From the NCBI GenBank assembly GCA_016630955.3, contig CM050002.1, positions 558,001 through 622,000 on the forward strand: a stretch of 64,000 nt of DNA. Reading direction: 5' to 3'. A model generated the notes under the pieces. The model was not told where the DNA came from, did not search any database, and saw only the letters and a list, made by a program, of their open reading frames with translations. The position numbers and the translations under genes were made by a program. Within the stretch, counting starts at the first letter, position 1. Every line of letters begins with the position of its first letter. Of the stretch, positions 33,787 to 45,410 are shown in pieces. Origin of the DNA: Didymella arachidicola. Taxonomy: Eukaryota > Ascomycota > Dothideomycetes > Pleosporales > Didymellaceae.

Positions 33787-34174
33787 GGTGTTCGGCAACG
33801 GGAGCGGTGGGTGCCACTTGTTATCGTGGATTGATGCAAGACTCGCCCAACGAGTACTTTATCGCACAAATTGTCGAGCTCTCGTACGAAGAGCACGACA
33901 CAAGGTCGATACTGGGTGTGCGGGGAGAATGCTCCTGATTGGCTAGAGGCTGAGTCGCACAGCACGACTCGACCGAGGGTTGAATATGGTAAGACACAAC
34001 GACGTCGATCAACCTAGGGACTCCACACAAGATGAACGGAGAGACACTGTGCGTGGTATTTGAATATCCACGTATATCCGGTGTGAGTGGAGGCGACTGG
34101 GACGACTTAAAGTCGGCAATGTCTGGCGTTATGTCGATATCCAGCTTCACACAAGACTGAAGCAAGAACAAGAG
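33787..34174. promoter_or_regulatory. Shared divergent promoter of the DUF1446 and CoA-transferase genes
   Basis: This 388-bp gap separates the two starts. A pseudo-palindromic CGTATATCCG motif lies around 34073-34082. Joint regulation is inferred from arrangement only. Confidence 0.4.
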
Positions 34175-36052
34175 ATGGCTACCAACGGCGCAGGAAAGTG
34201 TGAAGACGGCACCAAAGGCACGAATGGAACCTCAAAGAGCTTGGAAACCTACTCTGTCCCCGAAGAAACTCAGAGGGTCTTTGATGACGGCATCCTGAAC
34301 AATCCTCTAATCGCCTCCACACTTCCAACTGGCATAGCGGAAGCAGCCACAAAAGTCCGTTTTGAAGGGACCTCCAAGCCGAGCATCCCAATAAACTGGC
34401 GCTTCGCAGAGAGCATCTCAGCTTTGAAAGGCCTCGAAGCGGCCATGATCAATGTGCTTCTATCGCGAAAATACGGGCTTCCAGCGCAGGAAGCCGTGAT
34501 AAACACGTACGCTCCCATTTCTCTCGTCCCGTCCATCACCATCATATTCGCTCCTAACACAACACAGCGACCACGCACAACTCTTCTTCATGTCCGTGCT
34601 GCTCAACACAATCGACCCAGACGGAGAGAACATATCATCCTTCACGCAAGACAGAACCGGCTACAACAAAATCTTCAAAAACACCGACCTGCACAACATG
34701 ACATCGACCCTCTATCGCGCCAGCGCAACCAACATCTACCGCTGCGCAGACGACCGCTACTTCCACCTACACGGCAGCATGAACCCAGCCCCGACCCAAG
34801 ACAGCCTCAACCTCCCGCACGACATGGACACCAGCACACACGAGGAGAGCTGGAAACCATACGCCGACGCCGTCCGCAAGCTAGACAGCCACACCATGCA
34901 GCGCATCGCCAGCGACACCTTCAAGCAAGCCGGCACCATATGCTGGACCGCAGCAGAGTACCTCGCCAGCCCCCACGGCCAGGCAAACAAACACATTGGC
35001 CTCTACGAAACCCACGCCCTGGCCGGTTCCCAGCCCCCAAGCTGGTGGCCCAGCGCACCGTCCACGAGCCCCGCGCGCCCGCTCGCCGGCCTCAAAGTCG
35101 TCGACCTCACGCGCGTTATTGCCGCGCCGGCGCTCTCGCGTGGGCTGGCAGAGCTCGGCGCGAGCGTGATGCGCGTCACAGCCCCGCACATAACCGACAT
35201 GTCGAGCCTGCACGTCGATCTCAACTGGGGCAAGTGGACCACACATCTCGATTTCAGAACCCCTTCTCACCGTGAAACGCTGCGCGAGCTGGTGCGCGAT
35301 GCAGATGTCGTGGTCACGGGGTACCGGCCTTCGGTGCTGGATAAGTACGGGTTCAGCGCGTCCGGGCTCGCGGAGCTGGTTGCAGACAGGGAGAGGGGGA
35401 TTGTGGTTGTGAGGGAGGATTGCTATGGGTGGAATGGGGAGTGGGCGGGGAGGTCGGGATGGCAGCAGATCAGCGATGCGTGTTGTGGGGTGTCTTTTGC
35501 GTTTGGGCAAGCGATGGGGAATGAGGAGCCTGTTACGCCAGTGTTTCCGAATAGTGATTTTTGCACGGGGGTTGGGGGGGTGGTGGGCGTGTTGGGTGCG
35601 CTTTTGAGGCGCGCGGAGGAGGGCGGGAGTTGGAGGGTCGATGTGAGTGCCTCTGAATCTGATGGTTGTGAGTGCTGAGCTGACGGGCGTAGGTCGCGCT
35701 GAATTACTACTCCCAGTGGCTCGTGAACAGCGTTGGCGTGTATCCGGACGATGTGTGGGAAGACGTGTGGCAGAGGAATGGCAGGCAGGTCTTTCGGCAC
35801 TATCATAACATGGGCTACACGCTGCCGCGGTTCATGCAGATGCTGAAGGCGAACGCGGGTGATGTGGTCCTGCGGCCTGAGTTCTTCGAGACGCGCTATT
35901 CGGGCGCGATTGGCAAGGAGGTGCGGTGTCCGAAGCCCATCATCCAGTATCCGGGGGGCAAGGTGGAGTTGAAGTACAACGTTGGCACGAGAGGGAACGG
36001 GGTAGACCAGCCACGGTGGCCGGAGGATCTGACGACAGAGATCATTGCATAG
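34175..36052 (+). CDS. CaiB/BaiF family (class III) CoA-transferase
   Basis: This encodes 588 aa in three exons: 34175-34506, 34568-35642 and 35693-36052. The introns are 61 nt (GTACGC...ACAG) and 50 nt (GTGAGT...GTAG). Family III CoA-transferases move CoA between carboxylic acids through an aspartyl-CoA intermediate. The protein has the two-part layout seen in fungi: an N-terminal half-domain with a conserved NMTSTLYRASATNIYRC block, then PLAGLKVVDLTRVIAAPALSRGLAELGA and ADVVVTGYRPSVLDKYG. The substrate is unknown; the divergent DUF1446 neighbour points to a branched or terpenoid acid. Codon use is strongly C-ending in exon 2. Confidence 0.88.
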
Positions 36053-36126
36053 ACCGGCTTCGCCAGCACCATAACAACACACGCAACCCTTCCTGTTATC
36101 CCGTCAGCGCCTCACACTCACCCACC

Positions 36127-37029
36127 TCAAACATACATCCCCGTAATCCACCACCCTGGCCCCCTCCACCCACCATTCAACCACACCCGCTCCTCCTCAA
36201 CCTTCAACCCCACACTCCTAAACCCCAACTTCCTCAGCACCTTCTGACTCCCCACATTCTCCCGATCAACCCCCGCCTCAACATAAAACACCGTCCTCCC
36301 CTTATCCCGCCTCCCCTGCTCACTCCCCCTCCACGCCTCAACACTCTCCCGATACGCATCAACCAGCCCCTTACACGCCTCCGTCGCATACCCCATCCCA
36401 TGGGCGCTTTCAAACAGCGCATACCCCAAAACCCTCATCCTCAACTCCCTCACACGCCAAACCGCCTCCCTTTCCTCCACCTCGCGGGTACTCAGGGGCG
36501 CTCCCGTGCCGACCTCTCCAGCGCCGTCGAAAGATGCCGGCGGGGGTAGTTCGGGACCCTTGGGCATGTGCCGCAGGGACACGCTGCCGAGATGCTGGGT
36601 GCCGTCACGCGTGAACACGGCGTAGAACCAGGTATCGTATTCGTCGAGATGGTGCAGCATCCACACGCGGCTTTCCGCGAGGGACTTTGTGGCGCCGTGG
36701 AGACTCTGGTGTTTTAGCGCGAGGAGCATGGGGATAGGCCATGTGTGGAGGGAGGGGTGGTTGGGGTGGGGGATGGAGGGGCGGTATCTGCAGCGTTTAG
36801 CGCTGCGTGGCGTGTAGCCCTGGGTGCAAAGCCGTGGGTGTGAAGACTTGAAGATGCTGGAGTATCAAACAGGAAGAGAGATATCATACCTCCACCCCGT
36901 CGCCACAGCGTCACTCCAATTCTCATGGAACAACTGCACGTCCCGCGACCCTGGCGTTGTATCTGTGAGCCGAACGAGCCTTAGCCTCGGCGTGAGAATG
37001 GTTGATGGGGGAAAAGGGAGGGTTGTCAT
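36127..37029 (-). CDS. GNAT-family N-acetyltransferase
   Basis: This encodes 266 aa in two exons, 37029-36890 and 36787-36127. The 102-nt intron (36788-36889, GTATGA...GCAG) rejoins as ATGWRYRPSIPH. The N-terminus TILTPRLRLVRLTD is the usual first strand of RimJ/RimL-type acetyltransferases. The acetyl-CoA loop is FESAHGMGYATEACKGL near residue 180, and ENVGSQKVLRKLGFRSVG is motif B. The substrate could be a protein N-terminus or a small amine; the sequence does not say. The start is the ATG of MTTLPFPPS, since only TTG occurs upstream. Confidence 0.82.
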
Positions 37030-37469
37030 TATTCCTTTTTTTTTCCCTGATTTTTCGCGTGGAGAGTCGTTTTTTTGGTTGTTCTGATAGCGTCTTGAGA
37101 AAGTCAAGTGGTGAGGTTATATATAAGACTCAAGGGTGAGTCAAGCGCCGGTCTGGAGTGAAGAGTGGAGAAGCGCCTGGTGAATGAGGAGCATGGTGGC
37201 TGAGTCATATCTGGTGGGCTTGCGGGCATGTCATTGTATTTCTTGGTAATGGTGGGTTTGCAGGGCGTGGGGAGGGTTAGTAAGGAGGGAGGGGAGGTTT
37301 GGCCGTTCACGTGCTGGCGCGAAAGCGTGTTTAGCGGTGCGTTAGCGCGTTTTGTAGTGTACTCCATAGTATCATATCCAGCTCTCTCAGCACATGGCAT
37401 CATGGCAGTTAATCCGCGAAGCTTATACTACAATTAAGATATAACCGTATTCCCAACACAACCCAAAGT
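37030..37469. other. Divergent/convergent spacer around 37.2 kb
   Basis: This holds the acetyltransferase promoter and the 3' end of the next minus-strand gene. I see no gene or repeat. Confidence 0.4.
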
Positions 37470-38627
37470 CTACTCAAGAATCATACTCTCCCCATTTCCC
37501 AACTCCCTGAACCTCACATCCCCCAACTCTCCCCTCCCCTCACCCTCCCTCCCCGCCTCCACCAGCGCATCCTCCACAGTCCACACCCTCCTCCTCAAAA
37601 ACCAACTAATAAACCCCCCACCCCTCTTAACCTCATCATGCGTCGCAACCCAGTACCTCGCCCCCAGCACCTTCTGCGCAAGGAGCCCATTCTTCGCGCC
37701 GAGATTAAGCTGCTGCGCGGCACTAATACTAACATCGTGCAGCCCGTGCAGGAACGCGAGGACCCTGAGTTGGGGGTCGGCGGTCGCGATGGGGGATAGG
37801 GCCGTATGGGGGATGCCGTGGGGTGTGTATACGAGGGCCTCTGCTGCTTCCGGGGGGGAGGGCTCGGCGCCGTCGGTGTTGATGGAGAGGGAGGAGCGGG
37901 GTTTGCGCGGGGTGGTGCTGAGGAAGGGGTGGGTCGCGAAGGTTATGAGGAGGGCGGAGTGGTAGTATAGGGAGTCTTTTGGGGCGGTTAGGCGGGTGAT
38001 GCTGAGCCAGGTTGGGAGGGGGGGGAGCGAGACGTCGTGCCAGTCGGTGTTGGCGGTGAATGTGGGGGTTGTGGTGACGCTGCGGAAGTGCGACCATGAG
38101 GAGATGAGTTTGGAGGCTTCCTGGGGGGGGGGGGGGTTAGTGGAGGTGGTTGGGGTGTGGGGTGGATGTACTTCGGTCGCGAAGACAGGCACGTCGCGGT
38201 GCACCTCCAGCAGTGTCTCTTTGTGGCAGTGGTCTGTGAATTCGTGCGAGATGGCAACAGCATCGATAAGCGTCTCGTCGTCAGCGCCGGCCCGCCGCCT
38301 GCTCCCCCGGCGCATACCGCCCGCGAGCATCTCGACCTGGCGCACCATGTCGTCGACCTCGGCGATGCTCTGCACGGCGCTCGGGGTCGCGTGCCATTGT
38401 TGCGAGAACCACTTGGCCACGTCCGACTGCCCGCCGACAAACCACGGGTCGATCAGGATGTTGTAGTAGACGCGGCTGCCGTGCTTGACGGCGTTGGCGG
38501 GCCGCGGGATCTGGAGCAGCCAGGACGTGTCGGCGTTCAGGTGGTGGAGGAGCGGGCGGCGCGTTGCAAGCGCTCGGACGACAGCATCGCGGGTTTCGAG
38601 GTGGAGCTGTTCTGACGGCTCGTCCAT
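37470..38627 (-). CDS. Metallo-beta-lactamase-like fold protein
   Basis: I read two exons, 38627-38172 and 38120-37470 (368 aa). The 51-nt segment between them (38121-38171) has GTAC at its start, a CTAAC branch point and a C-rich tract ending CAG, so I treat it as an intron. It is divisible by three and contains no stop, so retention would add 17 residues. The fold is suggested by the N-terminal strands (TSWLLQIPRP, YYNILIDPWFVGG) and the motif SHEFTDHCHKETL, a variant of HxHxDH. The exon join reads VPVFATE-EASKLISSW, matching the usual continuation in this family. It may be a hydrolase, but the substrate is unknown. Confidence 0.72.
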   Translation of the reverse strand: MDEPSEQLHLETRDAVVRALATRRPLLHHLNADTSWLLQIPRPANAVKHGSRVYYNILIDPWFVGGQSDVAKWFSQQWHATPSAVQSIAEVDDMVRQVEMLAGGMRRGSRRRAGADDETLIDAVAISHEFTDHCHKETLLEVHRDVPVFATEVHPPHTPTTSTNPPPPQEASKLISSWSHFRSVTTTPTFTANTDWHDVSLPPLPTWLSITRLTAPKDSLYYHSALLITFATHPFLSTTPRKPRSSLSINTDGAEPSPPEAAEALVYTPHGIPHTALSPIATADPQLRVLAFLHGLHDVSISAAQQLNLGAKNGLLAQKVLGARYWVATHDEVKRGGGFISWFLRRRVWTVEDALVEAGREGEGRGELGDVRFRELGNGESMILE

Positions 38628-39166
38628 GGGTGCGACCGTTGGTGGTCCTCACCGCGGCATAGTGACGCGTTTGTGTATAAAGTCATCATGGAGGCGCTAG
38701 TGGGAGCATGGGTGACGGGCATGACGCAGGGACCAGGGTCCACGCTGCCTGATGCCATCACTAAACCACAACGTCTTCACTTCTAGCCTTGTGCCTCCCT
38801 TGAAGCTTTATGGCTCGACCTCAGTACATGTAGCCAATCCCACAAAGTGACTAGGGAGTCTACAGCCAAAAACCATGATAGAAATCGAACAGAGTTCGTA
38901 GTGAATTGATCTGCTATACTACACGAAGCACCCTCCCTGTTGCTACCCTCCTGCAGTGCACAGAACTGCCCGAAACACCACGCAATGCAATGCAACGACA
39001 AATCCCCGAGATGACAAACAAACAAGCGCCAATTTTGGTGGGTTACAAACAAGATCACGAAGGCTGTCCGGTGTATGAAAAGCAGATGGTGCACTTGTGC
39101 TAGATGCCCAGACTCGAAGAAGAAGGATAAGGTGAGGTGGGGAATGGGTGCAGTCCTTGAAGAGGA
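38628..39166. other. Intergenic region upstream of the metallo-beta-lactamase-like gene
   Basis: I see no gene, only short frames. It contains the 3' end region of the nucleoporin gene. Confidence 0.4.
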
Positions 39167-42100
39167 CTAGTTCGACGGCATCGACTCGTTGTACTTCTTG
39201 GAGAATTCCTCGGCGACTTCGGGGCTCTTGACAGCGAAGTAGACGGGCGTCAGGCCCTTGTCCTTGCCTGGGCGTGTGGCCTGCACCATCTTGCGACTAC
39301 CGCCGGCAACGGTGGAGCGAAGTGCAGGCAAGATCTGGTAGTTCAGAGGTGTTGCGCCGCTGGGGATGCGAATGCGGACGAAGCACTTGCCGGTGACCTT
39401 GTCCTTCAGGATCCAAAGAGGACCGCGCGCGAAGTTCTCCCACTGTTTGACGCCGTCGCCATGATCGACCTGTTGCTTGGCCAGGGCAAGGTCAACGTGG
39501 AAGACAACATCAGTAGTCTCCTTCTCTTCTGCCGTGAGCTGCGAGAGATCGACCTGCTCGTGCTTCTCGCCCTCCTCCTCGTCGGCGGCCGCTGCATCCT
39601 TGTTGGCCTCGGTCTCGGCTGCCGGGGTGCCTGCACGAGATGAGAATACCGAGGATGGGACTGAGCTGGGAGCAGATGCGCCGAAGTTGGGTGGAGCCAA
39701 AGACGAACCACCGCCACCAAAGCTGAACAGACTACCAGATGGAGGAGGCTTTGCGGGCGTTGTAGAAAACTCGGCTGGCGAAGGTGTTGCTGGCTGGAAC
39801 TGGAAGGTTGGGCCGTCCTTCTTCTTCTCGGTAGCTGGGCCACCACCGAACTTGATTGGACTACCGGCCTTGAAAGTCTGGTCGCCAGCAAAAGTGTTCT
39901 TGGGCGGTGCAGTGTTGGCGCCGGCGGCGTCGAAGTTGAAGAAGGCAAACGGCTTGTTGGCGGGTGTCGAAGTCCCGTTGGTCTGACCAAAGTTGGAATC
40001 CGGCTTGTCGTTCTCCTTCTCAGCCTCGCGATCTGCGTCGTCGGGCCGAGTCATGCGGGAGAGCAGGCTCCCTTTTTTGGGCGCGGTATCCTGCTTCTTG
40101 TTTGATGCGTCGTCCGACTCCGTCTCAGAGTCACCAAACTTGCGCTTGGGCGACGTAGAGCCGGTAGAGCCAATCGCCTGCGACTGATCATCGTGCTCGT
40201 CTTCATCCTCATCAGTGTCGTCCTGGTGTGCGGACGAAGGGCCCGAAGAGAGGTGGCCAAAGAGGTTGCCCGATGGGCTTGGAGCAGCGGGTGTGTCGAA
40301 GACTGAGCGCCCACCAGATGTAGAGGGCGCAGGGCTAGCAGCACGGAACATGTTGGGCGTGGAAGCGCCGCTGGTAGGCTTAGCGAGGTTGGCAAACAAG
40401 TTGGTCGATGCAGAAGGCTTGGGCTCAGCGGCCTCCTTCGCAGGCTCCTTTGTAGCCTCTGTTGGTGTAGACGTTCCGGACGCGTTGGAAGAGCCCGGTA
40501 GACTGAATCCGCTAGCAGATGCGACTGCCTCCTTCTCCTTCGCAAGACGCTCGGCCTCCTCTTTGTCGTAGCGTGCACTCCACTGTTCTTCGCTCTCATC
40601 GTCCGAGTCAAAGTCCTCGTCCTTGGCCTTCTTCTTGCGCTCAGCTGCAAGCTGTTCATATGTCTTCGCCTTTTTAGCGAACGCAGCCATGAAGTCGGTA
40701 TTGCCGCCGCTTGAACTGCCGCCGAAGCTCGGAGTGAAACCGCCAGAAGTAGCAGCTCTGGGGGCGCCAAAAGACGGGGTAAAGCCGGTAGAAGGTGTTG
40801 AGGTCTTGGGCGCACCGAACGAAGGTGTGAAGCCTGTCGACGCAGTAGTCGACTTCGACGCATCGGTGCCGTTCGAGGCACCAAACGCTGGAGTAGCCTT
40901 AGGAGCCGCTGCATTAGTGGATGCACTGAAAGAAGGAGTGAACCCAGCAGTGCTTGGCTTGGGCGCAGAGGGGCCAGCAGATGCGCTGAAAGAGGGTGTG
41001 AAACCTGTGCTGGGAGCAGCGGCCTTTGGTGGCTCGGGCGCGCTCTTTTCAGGTGTCGCGCCCTTGCTAATCGCCTTCGAAAAGAGGTTTGAGGTTGCAG
41101 TCGCGGGAGGTGCGGCCTTGGGAGTCGTCGTTGGGGGCTGTGATGACTTCGGTGTCGGCGTTGAGGGCTCAGCAGGACGCGAACGCTTGGACGACTCTTC
41201 AAAAGTCTCCTCGTTGACCTTGCGCTTGGTGGACAACGCCGACTCAAAGCCTGTGACACCCTTTGCCGCAGCCCGTTGTTTCTTTGCGTTGTCAATCTTA
41301 GTCTTTAGGGCGCGTGATTGCGTGTGGTGCCAAATCGACAGATTCGACCAATCTGCCAGTGGAGAAACGTTGGTGATCATCTCGCGATACTTCAAGTTCA
41401 TTTGCTGAAGTTGCGTCGCCAACTGGATGATGTAGCCAGAGGTTTCGTCTGCGTTTTGTGGCGCAGCAACCTCTTCAATGACCCAGTCCTTGGGAACGTT
41501 TAGCTTGCCAATTTTGGGCAGCTGAGGTGCGACCGATGTGTTCAACGTAGGTGCTGCAGCGTTCGCGGGTGTCGGAGATGCTGGCGGCTGCATCGTTGGA
41601 GTACCGAACAGTCCTCCACCGCTGCTCGAAGAACCCGCAAGGCTGGCAAAGGGGTTGGACGGCTCCTTTGCAAGAGGCTGCTGAGCAGGTGTTTCCTGAG
41701 TAACTGGCGCCTTGGACGGTGTGGCAGGCTCTTGGGCGTTGGCTGCCCCGAAGGTGAAGCCAGATGCCTTGGGCGGCGCAGTGAACATTCCTGCCTTCGC
41801 CTGGTCATTCTCGGCTGTCTTGGCAGGCTGAGGAGTACCGAAACCACTGAACAAGTTCGTCTTCGGTGCAGCAGGTGCTTCGAAGAGAGGCGTGCTGGCA
41901 GGCTTCGCGCTCTCCTTTGAAGCAGAGTCCTTGGTTTGAGAAGCGCCAAACATGTTGCTGAAGTTAGGCACCGGTGTGTCTGCCGGCTTAGGGAGAGCTC
42001 CAAAGGGATTGCTCTTCGGTGTCTCGGCGCTGTTGAAGAGACTTGGTGTGGCAGCCGTTGGCTCCTTGGGCGCCTCCTTGGGCGCCTCCTTGGCTTGTCC

Positions 42101-43693
42101 AAAGCTAAATGTCGGCGCGCTGGATGTAGGCTCTGCTGCTGCAGGTTCCTTTGGCGTCTGGCCGAAACTGAACTTCGGTGCGCTATCGGCCGCGGGTTCT
42201 GCTGGCTTTGGTGTCTCCTGTGTCTGGCCAAAGCTGAATTTTGGTGCCGACTCTTGCGCTTTTGGTGCTTCTTGTGTCTGTCCGAAGCTAAACTTGGGTG
42301 TGCTAGATTCTGCGGGCTTCTGCAGGGCGGAGAAGAGGTTGTTGGCGGGTGCGGGTGTGGGTGCGCCTCCAAACATGTTTGTCGCTGGCGCAGGAGTTGC
42401 AGGCTCCGCGGGCTTTGGCGTGGCTGAAGCACCAAAGCTGAAGAGACCCGTTGTGGCAGGGGCGGGTGTGCTCTCATCCTTTTTGGCCTCCGATGTCGCG
42501 CCAAATCCACCAAACGCGGGCGCAGGAGCGGGTGTTGCGCTGCCGTTTTGTGTCCCGAAGCCGAACATGCCTGTGGGAGCAGGCGCTGGTGTTGCCGCAG
42601 GGGCAGCAGTGGAGCTATTGGCTCCGAATTGGAACCCGGCGCCAGGCGTTGCGGGAGCTGGTGTCGCGCCGAACTGGAAGGAGGGTGCTGAGGAGGCGGC
42701 TGCGTTGCTCCCAAAGTTGAACGGCGAGGCTGGGGCTGGCGTGCTCGGCTCAGGCGCTGCTGACGAGCCCGCGCCACCGAAGCTGAAGGGTGTTGTAGAC
42801 GTGCCGTTGCTTGTTCCAAACATGCTAGTCGACCCTGGCGCGCTGCTCGTGTTGCTCTGAAGCGCACCAAATGGATTGCTCGCAGGCTGGCTGCCGAATA
42901 TCGAGCCTGAGCCGCCAAATGCTGTGGATGCGCCGTTTGTAGCGGGCGCACCGCCGTTGGGTGCACCAAACGGGTTGTGTGTGGGTGTCCCTGCGGAGAA
43001 ATTGAAGCCGTTGCTTGCCTGCTGGTTGCTGCTCTGGTTGTCGGCGCCGAATGTGAACGAGTTGTTGCTGAACATGCTGTTCGAGTCGGAAGCTGGCGCG
43101 GAAGGCGGGAAGCTGCTCGTGGTGGTGTTGCCGAAGCCTCCAAACATGCCCCCAGATCCGTTCGCGCCATTCTCAGCTCCTCCCCCAATGGGCGCTGTAG
43201 CCCCAAAGTTGAAGCCTCCAGGCGCTGGCTGCTGACTTCCAAAGTTGACGCTCTGTGACAGGCCCTGATTCGTCGCGTTAGTAAGAGCGTGTTGATGGAG
43301 CATGTGGCGCGTTCGCACGGCCTGGCGGTGCGCGGGGCTGTATTTGTCGGCCATGGCAGCGGTAGTGGCGATGGTGGATGCGCTCGCGGTCGGGGACGAG
43401 TGGACGTGAAGGACTTACGGAGCTGGCGCCAGCTGCGCGGCGGGGCTTTGCCGTCTTGATTCTGCAGGGCAACTGTCAGCGCGTGAAGGTGAAGGTGAAA
43501 GTGAAAGCGAAAGCGAAGGGCGCGATGAATGCGCGGCGGCGACCTGGGCCACAGTGAGGAGGAAGGGCACCTACTTGCGCGCGGCCAATTGAGCAGCAGT
43601 CGCCCGCTGAGGAGCGTCGTCGGGCACGTCGCGCTCGTTGTAGGGGTCCTCCGGGCGGCCCTGGCCAAAGAGGTTTGCGCGTTTTCCAGACAT
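39167..43693 (-). CDS. FG nucleoporin with C-terminal Ran-binding domain (NUP2/NUP50 type)
   Basis: My model gives 1438 aa in three exons: 43693-43575, 43461-43419 and 43321-39167. Exon 1 encodes MSGKRANLFGQGRPEDPY...APQRATAAQLAARK, typical of fungal Nup2 N-termini. The 113-nt first intron is clear. The second (43322-43418, GTAAGT...CCAG) was chosen to keep frame and is tentative; an alternative is a start at the ATG at 43354. Most of the protein is disordered, with many FG, FSFGQ and GFTPSFGA repeats, a KRKVNEE basic patch and acidic stretches. The last 135 or so residues form a RanBP1-like domain (VFHVDLALAK...ARGPLWILKDKVTGKCFVRIRI). Nup2-type proteins bind importin-alpha and Ran on the nuclear side of the pore. 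Confidence 0.88.
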
Positions 43694-43929
43694 GGTTGCG
43701 CCGGGAGTGGGTTGACGTGCGGCGCGCGGGTTGGTGATGGGTCTGGGATGGCAGGAAATGTTTTGACGTTCTGACGGTGTTACGAGGAAGGAGCACCGTG
43801 CGCGCGACGTCACGCTAGCCTCACACTCGCCGACTCATCTGCATTCACCAGGTCGGCTGGGTTGGCGGTCGTGTGCTTTATTCTTGAAGTGTTTGTTGAC
43901 TTTGTCCAAGTCCCGGTCCATCCATTGAC

Positions 43930-44089
43930 GTTTTCGAGGTATAAGCTGCGCTGTTTTCGAGGTGAAGCTACGCAGTTTTCGAGGTGAAGCTGCGCTGTTT
44001 TCGAGGTGAAGCTGCGTTGTTTTCGAGGTGAAGCTACGCAGTTTTCAAGGTATAGTACTGCGCTGTTTTCGACGTGTGTGCTGCGCTGC
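43930..44089. repeat. 22-bp minisatellite, about seven units
   Basis: The unit GTTTTCGAGGTGAAGCTGCG plus two more bases repeats about seven times. The four central copies are 22 nt and nearly identical, alternating CTACGCA and CTGCGCT ends. The outer copies are 23-26 nt and diverged. It lies 240 bp upstream of the nucleoporin start. Confidence 0.9.
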
Positions 44090-44522
44090 CTAGGAGCATG
44101 GCACAGTCACTTTGACCATGAAGAAAATCCAGGTGATCTTCAACCGTGGTGGCTTGAAAGAAACAGCAGAGAGGAGATCAATGGGTGTGTCCGTACAGGC
44201 ATATTCAGTCTAGTCTCAGTGTTTGTGTCTCTGCAAGCCAGATCTGCTCAAGAGTGCTCAGCTCGGTGCTCTGTCTATCGATTTTATCAGGGCAGCGGTA
44301 AAGACAATCATCTCTCAAGAGACAGGTCTCTACCCTTCAATGCTCGATCATCACCCTTCTAAAAGGTCTCAAGTTTACCTCAACTATATCCTCAACCCAT
44401 TTCACACCCCCACCCCGATCCTCAGCGCGCTCAGCACATAAAATATATCTAGTACCAACCCTCGCTGAGTAAGACGAGTAGTCAGCCGTACTCAGCATCC
44501 GAAGAACGCAGCACCACCTCCC

Positions 44523-44601
44523 CACCACCTGGACAAAGAATATCGGACACCTTTGGCCGCTGACCTCATCAAAAGTGTCCGACTTTTTTGTCTAGGTGGT
44601 G
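44523..44601. repeat. 79-nt imperfect palindrome (hairpin or MITE remnant)
   Basis: Arms of about 31 nt start CACCACCT and contain GACAAA and TCGGACAC in both strands' reading, with three or four mismatches and a loop of about 16 nt. No clear target duplication is visible. It could be a minimal MITE or a structured transcript end. Confidence 0.7.
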
Positions 44602-45374
44602 TCCCCATATGACGTGCTGACAGACAGGCCGAAACACGTCGGATACAGCCGGTGCTCAAGGATGCCCTGATTGAATTGCCTGACCCGCGTGTGGTGAACG
44701 GTGTGGCCGTGGTGTGGTCACTGTGGTGTAAACCTTGCGTCAATACTCTCTGGGAACTCGTCACGATGCGGCAAATGGAAGTGATTTGGAAGCGAAAATG
44801 TCGCGGGCGGAGTGGTACCTTGGCTGGGGCGCGGGGAATGTCGAACGTGCACGTGAGCGCGACTGTCAGCTGCGAGGTACCACCGCCGTACCTGGGTATG
44901 AAACAGACACTCGATCAGTCGACATGGCAACCTCATGGGGCTCCTTGGATCATTCTACATTCTAGCAGCCTCGCGAGCACTGCGCTCAGGCTGCGCAGCG
45001 CCGCGGCAGTTTTCTCATTTTTCAGCAGTCGGTGAGCGCGGAGGCTAGGCAACTGGGGCGCAGGATCTCTTGCGGTTCGCAGAATGATTCGGCTGGAGGC
45101 CACGGCGCCGATGAGCGCGACGCAACGCAAGACGACGGCTGTGCCACTGCTTGCGCGTTGGAGGCGTTTCTCTGCTGCGACCCCTCCGACGGCAGCGAAT
45201 GGGAGGGTGCGCGCAGAGAAGGAGACTGGCGGGGTGCTTGGACAGAGCTGTGCGTGTGGGAGTTTGGTGGATACGGGCTTTTGTGGTCCCGGCGCTGCGG
45301 AGGTTGTGATTTGATGGGTGGGGGTTCGGGGGCTTATCGTGTCGAATCGATGGAGGAGAGGACGGCGAGGCCCA

Positions 45375-45410
45375 CTGGCTCGCGCTGGCTCGCGCTGGCT
45401 CGCGCTGGCT
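45375..45410. repeat. 10-bp tandem repeat CTGGCTCGCG
   Basis: About 3.6 perfect copies of CTGGCTCGCG lie in the promoter region of the hypothetical gene at 45907. Confidence 0.85.

Noticed and set aside
41542..43668. 708-codon minus-strand frame over the nucleoporin
   Set aside because: It is an out-of-frame reading of the same repetitive GC-rich exon; the FG-repeat frame ends in a real Ran-binding domain, this one does not.
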